A stretch of DNA of 64,000 nucleotides, taken from NCBI GenBank assembly GCA_903632075.3, contig CAHIKZ030004724.1:4534001-4598000 (forward strand), given 5' to 3'. The translations under genes were made by a program, and so were the position numbers. The notes under the pieces are model-generated. The model had not been told where the DNA came from and searched no databases. It saw nothing but the letters and a program-made list of their open reading frames with translations. Source of the stretch: Acanthosepion pharaonis. Its lineage: Eukaryota > Mollusca > Cephalopoda > Sepiida > Sepiidae. Numbering within the stretch: position 1 is the stretch's first letter; the number at the start of each line of letters is the position of its first letter. Positions 46,838-57,400 of this stretch are shown here, piece after piece.

Positions 46838-47033
46838 CCCTCTATTTTCATCAAATATTTACAAATATCAAAATCTCGATAATTATAATTATTGTAGAGT
46901 TTACTAACAACCGTAAATCGAAAGTCTGAGAATTGCGATAAAAAACAAATGAAATTAAGATGAAAGAAATAGTAGTCGAAAAATTAATAACTGACAATTC
47001 TTTATCTTAGAAGTTTAAAAACTTTTTTTCTTT

Positions 47034-47112
47034 TTATGTGCCGTATCTTTTCAGGACGTAAGCGATCATGGCTCTCCACTCCCCCACTATCCCTTGTAGC
47101 TCTCAATAATGA
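47034..47112 (-). pseudogene. RTE-type LINE 3' end
   Basis: The minus strand matches the terminal 80 bp of the other RTE copies (WRAMIAYVLK-like). The break at 47112 falls in a CTATTGAGAGCT sequence that also begins the homologous part at about 41237. Confidence 0.75.
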
Positions 47113-47216
47113 CTAAGAAAACTGGTATTGCACTATGAATGTCGACTACCGTGAAGAAATTTGCAAAGAAACGACTTAATCACGTAACAACAAACAAACG
47201 AAAAAAATGGTGTGCA

Positions 47217-47433
47217 GAATTAATTTCAACTCGGAACTAATTTCACCTCGGAACTAATTTCACCTCGGAACTAATTTCACCTCGGAATTAATTTCAACTC
47301 GGAACTAATTTCACCTCTGAACTAAGGGCTACAGTTAGGGTTAGGGTTAGGATTTTTAAATCGAGTTGAAATTAGTTCCGAGTAGAAATTAATTTCGAGG
47401 TGAAATTAGTTCCGAGTTGAAATTAGTTCTGTC
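47217..47433. repeat. Inverted 17-bp minisatellite around a telomere-like TTAGGG run
   Basis: The left arm is about six 17-bp units of the type CGGAACTAATTTCACCT. The right arm is about four units of its reverse complement. The spacer 47326-47357 contains three consecutive TTAGGG-type hexamers (47334-47352). Mismatched units appear in both arms. The whole can fold into a long hairpin. Confidence 0.93.
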
Positions 47434-47481
47434 ACTCAAAAAAAAATGCTGTTTGTTGTTTTTCGTTTCCTAGTTATAATG

Positions 47482-47700
47482 TGGATGTGGTGTAATGAAT
47501 GTCGACTCGGATTTAGAAATTGGAGAGCTGAGTTCGAATTCCAGTTGAGTTCGTTACTTTCACTTACGCGCAAATACCTTTGGGGGTAGGTATGAATCCA
47601 TTTCTTGTCCCCTTCCCATAACTATGGGTTGAATAGCTGGACAGATTGGGTTCTATAACCTTGGTTCGATTTACTCTCCAACCGCCACCGGCTGACATGT
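47482..47700 (+). repeat. SINE-A copy without tail
   Basis: Contains the head GTGGTGTAATGAATG, GAGTTCGAATTCCAGT, CACTTACGCGCAAATACC and TTCTATAACCTTGGTT. It ends before the CTACCGCAGAAAG block. Confidence 0.82.
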
Positions 47701-48443
47701 TAATTTTATCGGTAATTATCGACGAGGCGCCCTTATTTGACGTTCAGATGTAGATGCAGGGTAAAATCACATCTGAAAGAAAAGGTAACACAATTGGAAG
47801 GAGAATGCTAGTGACAGGCTCATCGCAGTAGCAGGGTAGCTTCAAGAAGAGGTGGACTGGTGCTGCTGCCCGGGGAGTGTAGTCGACACGCAAGGAAGAA
47901 TAGATGGATATGTTAGGGTAAATACATGCGAAACATAAACTGGTTTCTTATCCTCAGCAAATTGATAATATTTGAAATCACCGTGAAATCTATGCTTTTT
48001 CCTCTACATCTGCGGAACATAGAGAATGACAAAAGCAACACTCCATAAAGCTCCAGATATTTATCAGCAGCTATCAAAGCAAGATTCTCCGTTCCCATTG
48101 GCCAGAGAAAATTACTCATTAAGAAGTAAGAGCCAATCACCAGATAGATTTCAGAAGAAAACGCTGGATCGGACACACCCTCGGGAAGCCATCACTAGGC
48201 AGACCTTGACCCGGAATCCACAATGAAAGCAGAATAGGGGAAGGTCCAGGCTTACATGCGCAGAGACACCGAAGGAGAAATGCAGAGAAGCGGCCACTCC
48301 TGGAGAGATTTGAAAAGGATTGCCCAGAGTCGTGTGCACTGGTAGAAACCTGTCGATGACCTAGGTTCCTCATGGGGCAAAAGGCTTAACTTTAATCCAA
48401 TTCAATAAATAGTCTAAACATATAACGCGCAATGCATGTTTGT

Positions 48444-48448
<5 letters not shown>
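47701..48448. other. No recognised gene
   Basis: GC-richer than average at 48140-48380, with overlapping short frames. Possibly an unknown repeat. Confidence 0.55.

Positions 48449-48519
<71 letters not shown>
48449..48519. repeat. (TA)n tract, left of the 48520 element
   Basis: About 34 TA units, ending in TACA next to the transposon tip. Confidence 0.97.
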
Positions 48520-48522
<3 letters not shown>

Positions 48523-48880
48523 GGTGTCCATCAAGTTCGTGTGCAATTCAAAAAATTGTGACTTCATTTATATTTGCGATAGAAATAATTTGTAAAAGGA
48601 TTAAAAAAAAGTAAATCTATATACTTTTAATGTTTTATTTAAATTTTATTTAAGTTTCCATATGTCCTCCATCATTAGCAATACAAAGGGTAATACGATT
48701 TTGCAGTTCACGGAAAACATTTGCCAACTGATTTACAGTAATACCTGAAATCACATTAGTTATTTTAGCTATACTTAAAACTAGGTACATTAAACTTTAT
48801 ATCATTTTGTACAGATTATTTCTATATAAATACAAATAAAGTTATAAATTTTCAAAGTGCATACGAACTTTATGTACACC

Positions 48881-48883
<3 letters not shown>
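48520..48883 (-). mobile_element. Small mariner/IS630-type element inside a (TA)n microsatellite
   Basis: The ends read inward as CAGGGTGTCCATCAAGTTCG (left) and CAGGGTGTACATAAAGTTCG (right). Similarity extends about 80 bp into each arm. The whole is 364 bp. The right flank is TA, and both sides are long (TA)n tracts. In the middle, on the minus strand (about 48718-48645), a short frame reads NVFRELQNRITLC... then a stop. This resembles the extreme C-terminus of a mariner/IS630-type transposase, so the element looks like an internally deleted derivative of a coding parent. Confidence 0.85.
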
Positions 48884-48971
<88 letters not shown>

Positions 48972-49035
48972 CGTGCATGTGTATGTGTGTGTCTGTGTGT
49001 GTGTGTGTGTAGAGAGAAAGAGAGAGAGAGAGAGA
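48884..49035. repeat. (TA)n-(GT)n-(GA)n compound microsatellite, right of the 48520 element
   Basis: TA from the transposon's right tip to about 48951, GT-rich to 49010, then AGAGAG to 49034. Confidence 0.97.
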
Positions 49036-49146
49036 TGTTATATTACTTTTTATTTACTAAAAGTAAGAGTGAATTATTAGATGTGCGCGAACGCAAACAT
49101 TACATGCAGAAGAATGATAAATAAATCATATTGTATCGGCTTCGAC

Positions 49147-49169
49147 ACACACACACACACACACACACA
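49147..49169. repeat. (AC)n microsatellite
   Basis: About 11 perfect AC units. Confidence 0.95.
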
Positions 49170-49689
49170 ACGCGCCCTGACATTTCTTCTTAACTAGTGA
49201 GACACGCCAAGCGTCAATCACAATTGACATGATGTATTTTCTTTGACACGAGGGCATAAAATAAAGAAATGCCTAAAGGTAGATTATAGAGATGACACAT
49301 ATCAAACCATTTCATTGGCCAAGCCATCACAGTCAATAAATACTTATCTATTGTTAGTGTTTGATGAATCATTCAAACACGGGTTGAAATATTTTTGTCA
49401 TTTTCGATAGAATAGTTCACTTTCAAATTTTTAACCTCAGACATTGCTCTTGATCTATGAAATAGTCTTTTTTTTTATTTTGAATATTTTCGGCCTGTCA
49501 TCGTTGTTCTTCCATGCATGGAGTTTCATAGTATTTCTCGGAACAGCGGAAATTACATGGCAATGCCCATCTTCTCCCCAAGTAGCATATAACAAATTTT
49601 GCTGGGTTATCAAGGAGTAATCTGACCTGCCGGTATAGGTGGATTCAAGGCTAATCAAGAGTATTAGTGCGAAGTAACGACTTTTTCCT

Positions 49690-49695
<6 letters not shown>

Positions 49696-49779
<84 letters not shown>

Positions 49780-49830
49780 TTGTATGTGTGTGTGTTTGTA
49801 TCTGTGTGTGATTGTGTGTGCGTGCGCATG
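49696..49830. repeat. (TA)n-(GT)n compound microsatellite
   Basis: About 32 TA units followed by interrupted GT repeats. Confidence 0.97.
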
Positions 49831-49969
49831 TATATATTATGTACATGCATATATATGTATTACTTAAAATTATTTATAGTGGATACTTGTATTTCAAATA
49901 GACACCCCATTTTATTTTAAACAGTGCTTATTATATCTATCGGCATAAATCCTAATAAAGAAAATGTGC

Positions 49970-50210
49970 TCCAGGAAGGGATCGAACCTGTGCCAACCTT
50001 GCAAGAGAAACCACTGTTTGATGCGGTTGGTGTCACCACTCGTCACAGTTCAGCAAAACTCTATTTTCCATTTAGCAACCGAGCAATAAACCATGCTGGA
50101 TCAAATGGTGGTTTCTCCTTCAAAGGTGGATGCAGGTTCGATCCCTATCGGGGAGCATATCTCCCAAATGCGCTGGTCAATAGGCGTAATAGACACAGGT
50201 TAAAATAAAA
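49970..50210. repeat. SINE-D pair, tRNA-like heads in opposite orientation
   Basis: B-box-like GGTTCGATCCC occurs inverted at about 49979-49989 and direct at about 50133-50143, each beside a GGTTTCTCCTT or GGTTTCTCTT anticodon-region sequence. Two related copies seem to face each other. Confidence 0.6.
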
Positions 50211-50334
50211 ATAAAAATGTGGCGCCTATTTCAAATACGAGTAGCCAGAATGTAATACCTGCATACGTGCACACACAATATATATATAATCTAGTATGTT
50301 CATAATTACCTATATATCTATCTATCCTAGTGTC

Positions 50335-50359
50335 GATCGATCGATCGATCGATCGATCG

Positions 50360-50392
<33 letters not shown>
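50335..50392. repeat. (TCGA)n-(TCTA)n microsatellite
   Basis: About seven GATC/TCGA units followed by about eight TCTA units. TCGA repeats are uncommon. Confidence 0.96.
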
Positions 50393-50679
50393 CGTTGTGC
50401 TGAGAAAATTGTCAATATGGCTAAAAATAGCTAAAATCAGCCACTTGTAACAATTTCAGAAAAAAAACTATACCAGTCAATTTAAATTCATTTTGAAATA
50501 CAGCAAAGTATTTTGCTTATTGAAAATATTAAATTTAATCTATTAGCTTGAAATATTTAAACGTTATTTTTTGTGGATGCCCATATTCGAGAAGACGCTC
50601 TGTTTATTTATTAAACTGTATATTTATTTATTTTCATCAACCGGTCTGAATATTAGAGAAATCTTATTAAAAAATATAC

Positions 50680-50765
50680 GTTTTCCAGCAGGATTCGAAC
50701 CTGCGTCTCCTAGGGGAAACCGTCATTAGATCTGACGTGCTTTGACTACTCGGCTACAGAGAAAT
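50680..50765 (-). repeat. SINE-D tRNA-like head (class II-like)
   Basis: The reverse strand shows GTAGCCGAGTAGTCAAAGC (A box), a GGTTTCCCC stretch in the long variable region position, and CAGGTTCGAATCCTGC (B box). The T arm pairs well but the acceptor stem does not, so it is likely a SINE head or tRNA pseudogene. Confidence 0.6.
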
Positions 50766-50788
50766 CGATGTCCATCTAATCTAGTACG

Positions 50789-50792
50789 TTCA

Positions 50793-50836
<44 letters not shown>

Positions 50837-50840
50837 CTAG

Positions 50841-50882
<42 letters not shown>

Positions 50883-50885
50883 TCT
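50789..50885. repeat. (TCTA)n-(GTCT)n-(ATCT)n microsatellite
   Basis: Two TCTA blocks around a short GTCT block and a TCCTAGTG break that also follows TCTATC at 50325. Confidence 0.96.
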
Positions 50886-51654
50886 TAGGGTACTGAAATG
50901 TTCTCTGATCCAATTCCCCAAATCTGATTAAACATCAGGGTGGAAGTCATCCGTTCTTGATGTGAGCGTGAACTTTTCAGCACCTCATTGTATGGCGCTA
51001 AGCCCTCGTTATATCAGCAGGAGTGTGTCAAAAATAAATAAAAAAAAAATAAAGAGGAAAAGTCACTCACAGGTGGGACGAGGCAGGTTGAGTCGATATT
51101 TTCTTAGCTTTTTCAAGTTGGCGTCATGCCACCAATGGAATTGCACCCAGTGAATAGTCAGTTAGGGTAGAGCTGGAGATATGGGGAGTGTTCAGTGTAG
51201 GCTGTTGACTCACCCCACTCATACAGCACACGTCAGATGATCGCTAATCGTGACTCGTTCTCTTTGTTTTGCTGCCACATTTTATAGAATGAATAAAATA
51301 TTATATCTGATAACTGCCACCCTCACTGAATAAATACCCCGGCGCACACCACTCACCCGTACGCCAATAAAATACATTTTCAACCCGACAAAGTCTCAGC
51401 TTGCTTTCTCCTTCTATCTCCCATTTTAGTCCAGACTACCACAGAGCGAAGAAGATAGCCTGTTGTATGATTTGATAGCTCAGTGGTGTGGCAAAGTCAT
51501 GATTATCAGGATGCCAGAGGTTCTATATCTTAGTACGATATAAGTATAAAGATAATAGAAATGAAATAGTTTGTGTTATGTCGATGTTCAATCAGTATTC
51601 AAAATCCTGGTATATTATGCAGGCCATCATGAGAAGATCATGTCGATACATTTT
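50886..51654. other. No recognised gene
   Basis: A tRNA-like GATAGCTCAGTGGTGTGGC at 51473-51491 hints at another SINE head, but no good B box follows. Confidence 0.5.
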
Positions 51655-51900
51655 TAAAACTTTCATCGACGACCTCGAATGGTGAAGCTGGGGATGTTGT
51701 TTTGTATAGTGGAATAGTGATAGGGTTTGGAATAAGTTGAAAGGTTATGGTGTTTTTGGACGAATTTTTTAAATTACTCAGTTTTATAAAATCGTGGAAT
51801 GAATGGCCACTCTTCTATATCGTTTTACATTAATACAAGTGTTTTCCATGACTCTATCCTTGGACTTTCGTTGTTCCTAATTTTCATAAATGACCTTCCT

Positions 51901-52073
51901 GATGTCATCAGTTCTCAAGTCAGTATCTAGGCTGATGGCACATCTATTTACTCCTTTCTGATGCCATCAGTTCTCAAGTCAGTATCTATGCTGATGGCAC
52001 ATCTATTTACTCCTTTCTGATGCCATCAGTTCTCAAGTCAGTATCTATGCTGATGGCACATCTATTTACTCCA
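51901..52073 (+). repeat. 59-bp tandem triplication within the LINE
   Basis: Three head-to-tail copies begin at 51901, 51960 and 52019. Each contains CATCAGTTCTCAAGTCAGTA and GCTGATGGCACATCTATTTA. The second and third are nearly identical. The unit spans the YADD region of the reverse transcriptase and is not a multiple of three, so it breaks the frame. Confidence 0.95.
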
Positions 52074-52242
52074 GTCTTAATAGTAAGTCTGATTGGTTCG
52101 ATAAAGTCAAATTGGCAACTGATCTCAAAAATGTTCTACAATCTGGAATGGCTTTTTAGTGTTAACGTCTTCAAAACGAAAGTATACTCTTTTCATTATC
52201 TGAGATAACTCTTTTTGCCTTCCATCAGCATGGCTGATGCTA

Positions 52243-52400
52243 GCCTCCAGGAGAGTAACTCATTACGTCTTCTCTACCTCCAGAATAACTCATTACATCT
52301 TTTCTACCTCCAGAGTAACTCATTACGTCTTCTCTACCTCCAGAGTAACTTATTACGTCTTCTCTACCTCCAGAAAGTGACTTATTACGTCTTCTCTACG
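52243..52400 (+). repeat. 30-bp minisatellite, five units, within the LINE
   Basis: Five units of about 30 bp (33, 30, 30, 30, 32) share AGTAACTCATTACGTCTTCT and CTACCTCCAG. Read in one frame they encode repeats like LQSNSLRLLY. A single ESDSIKLLGL-like stretch is usual at this place in related LINEs, so a coding segment seems to have been amplified locally. Confidence 0.92.
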
Positions 52401-52837
52401 TAACGTTTTCCGCTGACATGAAGTCGAAAGATTAGAATCAATTGCTCGGTCTTCTGCTAGGAATGTTTGTTCACTGTGTCATGTTATAATTTTCTCAACG
52501 AAATCTATTTTACATATTTATAAATCATTTGTTCTTGCTTTGAATATTGCTGCCACATCTGGTCTGGTGCTTTTGCTATCTATTTACAGATTCTTGATAA
52601 AATGCAGAGAGAAATTTGCAATGTTATTGGTCCTAACCTGGCATCTCAGATTCAGTGACTTTCTAACAACCATAACGTAGTTTCCCTGTGCTTTTTCTAT
52701 AAATACTTTCATGGTAATTGTTCTGATAAGATATTCTTTATAGTACTTAGACTTTATGAATTTAAGCGTAGTACTAGATTGGTAGTTAGGTCTCATTATT
52801 TTACGGTTGAAATTACTAGATATAATCGTAAATTCTA

Positions 52838-53707
52838 CAGGGTCCGATGGATATAAATTGTCGTCTAAATTATGCAAAAATGAAGATAAAACTGATATCT
52901 CATTTTAACAGAGGTTTACCAAAATTACACAAAAAATGTCTTGAAATACTAAAGAGTACACTTATTCAATAAAATCTCCATTAGCTTCAAGCACGGCCTT
53001 CATACGACTTTGGAATCTCCTGCATCTCTGCTAGACAGTCTCCTTGATTAAGTCAATGATTGCTGTCATAATCTTTGCCTTCAGTTCATTTTTGGTATCA
53101 CAAAGAGTTTTATCTGTCTCTCGCTCAACTGCGCCCCATACTTAATAATCAAGGGGGTTGCAGTCTGGGGAGTTAGGTGGCCAGATGTAAGGGGTGATGT
53201 GGACGCAAAAATTGTCGGACAGACACGACTGGGTTCTGCTGCTTCTGTGGCATGGTGCAGACTCGTTGCCAGACATGGGGTTTTCCAGAAGCCACCTTCT
53301 TGAACCAAAAGAAGCAGTACCTCCTCAAAGCACTTGATGTAGGCTTCTGTGTTGAGTCTGAGGCCATGTAGAAAGATGAATGGAGGCATAACGTCACCAT
53401 CACTCCAAACACCATGATGTTGACTGGATATATCATCCACTCTCTTTCTGAATCCTCTGCACTGTCCTCAGATTGACACCCAAACACTCTGAAATGTTCG
53501 TATTGGATCTTCCGGGGCGAATGACAAGCAGTACAGCATGCCGTTTCCAAATTTCTGGCAGAGTGAATTGCGTCATGGTTCTCTTTAGCTCACAGACGGT
53601 GCCCAACTGACCCTACTATAAAGTGCAGTTGACAAAATCAAAAACAAATAGCGTGCATGCGCGAAGTTAAAAATATAACATGGCGACAATTTGCCCATCA
53701 CACCCTC
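52838..53707 (-). mobile_element. Internally deleted mariner/IS630-type element splitting a LINE
   Basis: The ends read inward as CAGGGTCCGATGG (left) and GAGGGTGTGATGGGCAAATT (right), flanked by TA at 52836-52837 and 53708-53709. At 870 bp it is shorter than a full element. LINE coding sequence stops at 52837 and resumes at 53708 in the same orientation, so the insertion is clearly secondary. Confidence 0.88.
52975..53577 (-). pseudogene. Transposase remnant of the 52838 element
   Basis: From the ATG at 53577 the frame gives MTQFTLPEIWKRHAVLL and a DNA-binding region ending in IQKESG, then a stop. The next 140 or so residues expected in this family are missing. Coding similarity resumes with VMPPFIFLHGLRLNTEAY (about 53390-53330), then shifts frame repeatedly. 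NPLDYYVWG-like sequence is recognisable near 53170-53120, followed by the tail ending in VLEANGDFIE near 52975. It could not give a functional enzyme. I place it in the mariner-related DDD/DDE group from motif memory only. Confidence 0.8.
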
Positions 53708-53980
53708 TATGTTAACAGTTTATTTTCTTGCACTTCTCGCTGGTGGGAATTTCTTATGGCCTTTTGCTTCCCAGGCAACTTTGATCTTCAAAAATTTGCG
53801 TAGAATGTCAATCGTTATCTTCTGTTTTCTTAATTCCTGTTCTTTTATTATTTTCTTTCCTTAATAATGTCTTTTCTCATATTTTCTCACACTCATTAAC
53901 CCTTGCGTCTTAGTGAATTTATTGCCTTGCTTGGGGCGAAATGATTTAAAAAATACTAACAGTCGTTATTTGTACAACCT
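53708..53980 (+). pseudogene. Jockey/CR1-type LINE, 3' continuation
   Basis: Continues the LINE interrupted at 52837. It holds the last coding bit (SLVGISYGLLLPRQL-like, frames broken) and the 3' end with TTAACCCTTGCGTCTTAGTG and a GGGGCGAAATGATTTAAAAA tail. The same tail is seen inverted at 7384-7432 and at 57394-57445. Confidence 0.82.
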
Positions 53981-54544
53981 GTTCAATCCGGGAAAGATGT
54001 TGATTTATAAACACTAAACAGACAGACATCTTGATTTAAGGAGTGTCATTCACTTTCTCAGAAGATTACTTATTTGAATCTCTTTAAGATTCCATGATAT
54101 GTCGATGTGTTATATTGTTTAATATAGCAAATGCTTCATATCCGGCACTCGTAGTAATAGATCAACTGTCAATAGCAGGTGACAATAACACAGGACTACA
54201 GTATTTATTAATTCATTCTGCTGCTCGTGTATCAACTTTGCCAATTTATATTGCACGTCTGACTCAGGTGCTAAAGAATACGACTTAAGGTCTGTGGTGT
54301 GTGGATCCATATATTAAGTGCAAGGCTAGGCGATGATACAGTGGTCCCAACATTCACGAGGATAAGAACAATGCTGATTTAAAACCAGAAAAATGTATTT
54401 TTCTCTTCTTGTGGTAAATATAATCTTGGTAACAGTTAAAAATGTTCCACAATGAAAAAAAAAGAAAAAAAAAAGAAAAAAAAAAGAAAAAAAAACCCAA
54501 AACAAACTAAAAAACAAAGGTAAGTTTGTTATGGCTCAACTGCT
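53981..54544. other. No recognised gene
   Basis: An A-rich run with AAAAAG units at 54450-54500. Otherwise unremarkable. Confidence 0.6.
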
Positions 54545-54625
54545 CGTGTTGGTTGGTTGTTTTTGTTTAGCGACATATCAACACCTCTATGCCGAAACCT
54601 AAAGGTTTTCTACGTATCTTTTTTT
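54545..54625 (-). repeat. Dispersed family M, tail only
   Basis: The reverse strand reads CGGCATAGAGGTGTTGATAT and GTCGCTAAAC, as in the family's tail. The array is absent. Confidence 0.55.
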
Positions 54626-54673
54626 TTTTTTTTAGATAATAATAGTTTTAGTGATATAAGTCTTATTAATTAA

Positions 54674-54812
54674 CCCATGGCTGCGAGGAGAATAGGTGGG
54701 TTCATGCCTTTTCCAAGGATATTTGCGTGTAAGTGAATATAACGAACCCAACTGGAGTTGGAACACAGTTCTCCGATTAACAATGCCGAGCCATTACACC
54801 ACTCGCATATCC
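54674..54812 (-). repeat. SINE-A partial copy
   Basis: The reverse strand carries GTGGTGTAATGGCTCGGCA, the B-box region and GGCATGAACCCACC. The tail is absent. Confidence 0.78.
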
Positions 54813-54948
54813 AAGCTTACATCACCTGGTATTCGCAAGCGGTCACTCATCTAGGTACTGATCAGGCTCGACGTGGCTTAACTTTGGTATTTGTACGGGA
54901 ACCGGTGTTTCAACGTGATGTGTCCGTAAGCCGTGCGAGTGTTGTAGA

Positions 54949-55253
54949 CAAGGGGTCGGCAACCTTTTGCTAACTATGTGCCGACTTAGGGTTTTAAAAT
55001 CATTCAGTTTCCCAACAACATACGTATTTTTATACAAGTCAATGCCAATATACCTGTTCTACAATATATTTTATATAGCAATATATAGTATATATACTTT
55101 AGTATATATTAAAATTTAAACAGATAAATATGTTCTTTGCGTTGTACTAGTTATTGGTTTGGACTTCGTGATGGCATTTGCGGCTGCGTGCCATTGGAAA
55201 TTGCTTGGCGTGCCACGTGTGGCACGCGTGCCGTAAATTGCCGACCCCTCTTA
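54949..55253. mobile_element. hAT-like MITE
   Basis: The ends read inward as CAAGGGGTCGGCAACCTTTT and TAAGAGGGGTCGGCAATTTA. Flanking 8-mers TGTTGTAG and TACTGTAG match at 6 of 8 positions, an eroded hAT-type target duplication. The interior holds a short palindromic stretch around TGCCACGTGTGGCA (55211-55224). About 305 bp, non-coding. Confidence 0.75.
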
Positions 55254-55327
55254 CTACTGTAGTGAGTTCGATGCTTACTCGGTGCTTCACAGTTGTGACT
55301 TTATTATTAAGTCGCTGTTACATAGAG

Positions 55328-55568
55328 CACGGTGGAGAAATGGATATCGGTTCGCATCGAGGAATCAGAGAGCCGAGTTCGAATTCCGATCGAATCCATT
55401 GCATTCACTTACGTGATAATATACTTGGGAAAGGTATGAATCCCTGGGTTCTATCTGGTCTACCTCAGAAAGAAATGGTAACTTACTACGGGAAAAAAAC
55501 CTGCCTCGTCAGTCATGTATCGAAAGATACATGATCGCCTAAGCGTGTATCGCACATAACTGACTGAC
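55328..55568 (+). repeat. SINE-A copy with complete tail
   Basis: Head through GAGAGCCGAGTTCGAATTCC, body with GGTATGAATCC, and the full tail GATACATGATCGCCTAAGCG. It has an internal deletion in the middle block. Confidence 0.85.
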
Positions 55569-55993
55569 AACATAGCGAAGTGGTAGGCAAAATATTCTCG
55601 TCGACTGTTAATATTAGTCTAGTGAGTTCAGTGTTCACTGACTGCTTCATATTTTTTGATCTTCTGCCAGTCTAAGCTAAGTCGACATAGGTAAATGACC
55701 AAAGGGCCGTGAAATGCAACAATAGTTATTATTCCTCTCTTTTTATAGAGTTTCCTTTATTTAAGAATCATTTTTTTATGAATAAGTTATTTTTCTTCCT
55801 AATATTATTCCTTTATACTCATACCAAGTCTTTTGGTTTCCACTGGACAGGGATTCTCGACTACTCTCCTAAGTACGTTACCACTTTTTTAGTATTCCAT
55901 CACTTTCCTCGGTATTACAGCACTCTCTTCAGTATTAACCCACTAAACACAGTATTCTACCAACTCACTTCAGTGTTCCTCCACTCTTCTCAG

Positions 55994-55997
<4 letters not shown>

Positions 55998-56072
<75 letters not shown>
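55998..56072. repeat. (TA)n microsatellite
   Basis: About 37 TA units. Confidence 0.97.
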
Positions 56073-56075
<3 letters not shown>

Positions 56076-56644
56076 ACCACGTCTATGTTGCTACGCGAGA
56101 GAATTTAATAATAAAGATGCGCAGTAAAAAAATAATTTGCTCTATTCCCAGTTGATTCCCGTTCCTGCTCAGTCATGTCTACTTTTCTACAATTTCTGAG
56201 CTAAGTTGCTTTTCCGTTTTATTAAGTGACTGAAGATTATTAGTATTATTATTGGTAGTATTATTGCTACTATTACAATAAACATTTTTTATTTACTCAT
56301 TTACTGCTCTGTTTCATGATAATCGATTTCCAAAATGGATGAATTTCTTTTCAACAGCATTTCTGAGATTTATTGTTCTTTTCACGTTTCTTTAAAGAAT
56401 GCATCGGAGTGTCGACAGTTCGAAACAATTTAATTTTTTTTTTATTTAACAGACTATCCACCTTCTTAAATTATATAATCTATAATTTACTCCCCCTCCA
56501 TAGACTGCAATTACTTGTATTTTTATTTAACTTTCTTAGTCCTGACTATGAAAATAAACTACAGCCAGCAACAAAGCCGATGATCGCGATATTGGCGGTT
56601 TTCAGGACGTGAAACCACTTCTTAATTGAGGTGACAGCATCTGT

Positions 56645-57400
56645 TAGGGTCCTATATATGGCAAATAGTGAACCCCCGAAAAAAAAAAACAGTATGAAAG
56701 TATAAAAATACATTTTTATATTAAAAATACCTGCAATACATAATTATAGTAAAAATACTAAAAATACATTATCGTAAAAATACCAGCAATACATAATTAT
56801 AGTAAAAATACTAAAAATACATTATCGTAAAAATACCTGCAATACATAATTATAGTAAAAATACTAAAAATACATTATCGTAAAAATACCTGCAATACAT
56901 AATTATAGTAAAAATACTAAAAATACATTATCGTAAAAATACCAGCAATACATAATTATAGTAAAAATACTAAAAATACATTATCGTAAAAATACCTGCA
57001 ATACATAATTATAGTAAAAATACTAAAAATACATTATCGTAAAAATACCAGCAATACATAATTATAGTAAAAATACCAGAATACATTATCGTAAAAATAC
57101 CAGGAATACATAATTATAGTAAAAATGCCAACAATATATTATAGTAAAAATGCCAGCAAAACATTATAGTAAAAATACCAGCAATACATATAAAAAAAAG
57201 ACTAATGCATATAATAAAATAACGAGCAATACAATTTTAAAGTAAAATAACCAACAATACATTTTATTTTTAGTTGAAGACATAAGATTGTATTCAAAAT
57301 ATTTCAGTTAAATTTCGGCATTAAATGACCCATAGGGAGTTGATATGCCGTTAAACATATAAATCAATTAGTGTTTAACTGTTTGACTGTTTTAATAATT
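56645..57400 (+). repeat. Dispersed family M, copy 3, with expanded array
   Basis: Head CAAATAGTGAACCCCC and AGTATGAAAGTATAAAAATA, an expanded minisatellite to about 57180, then the tail CGGCATTAAATGACCCATAG and GTTGATATGCCGTTAAACA. Confidence 0.85.
56718..57110 (+). repeat. 53-bp minisatellite (two 26/27-bp halves)
   Basis: At least six near-identical 53-bp units start at 56771, 56824, 56877, 56930, 56983 and 57036, with decayed units on both sides. Each is two related halves, CGTAAAAATACCAGCAATAC and TAGTAAAAATACTAAAAATA. The T/A variant in CC(T/A)GCAA alternates between units. There are no unique spacers. Confidence 0.95.

Larger units (their letters stand above)
51655..52837 (+). pseudogene. 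Jockey/CR1-type LINE reverse transcriptase, degenerate (5' portion)
   Basis: Frames with stops read DRVWNK (about 51735), then SLFLIFINDLPDVIS before the place of the YADD box (51870-51935), where the first copy reads stop-ADG. After a 59-bp tandem triplication and a 30-bp minisatellite, the C-terminal part reads KMQREICNVIGPNLAS and SLCFFYKYFHGNCSD (52595-52730). This matches the better preserved copy at 7384-8085. The element is cut at 52837 by a transposon insertion and continues at 53708. Confidence 0.85.

Noticed and set aside
50680..50765. Possible tRNA-Ser or tRNA-Leu gene on the minus strand
   Set aside because: The T arm and D arm look fair, but no acceptor stem forms and related heads occur at 49970-50210.
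56718..57110. Regular repeats that could suggest a CRISPR-like array
   Set aside because: Units are contiguous without unique spacers, the genome is eukaryotic, and the halves are related to each other. It is a minisatellite.
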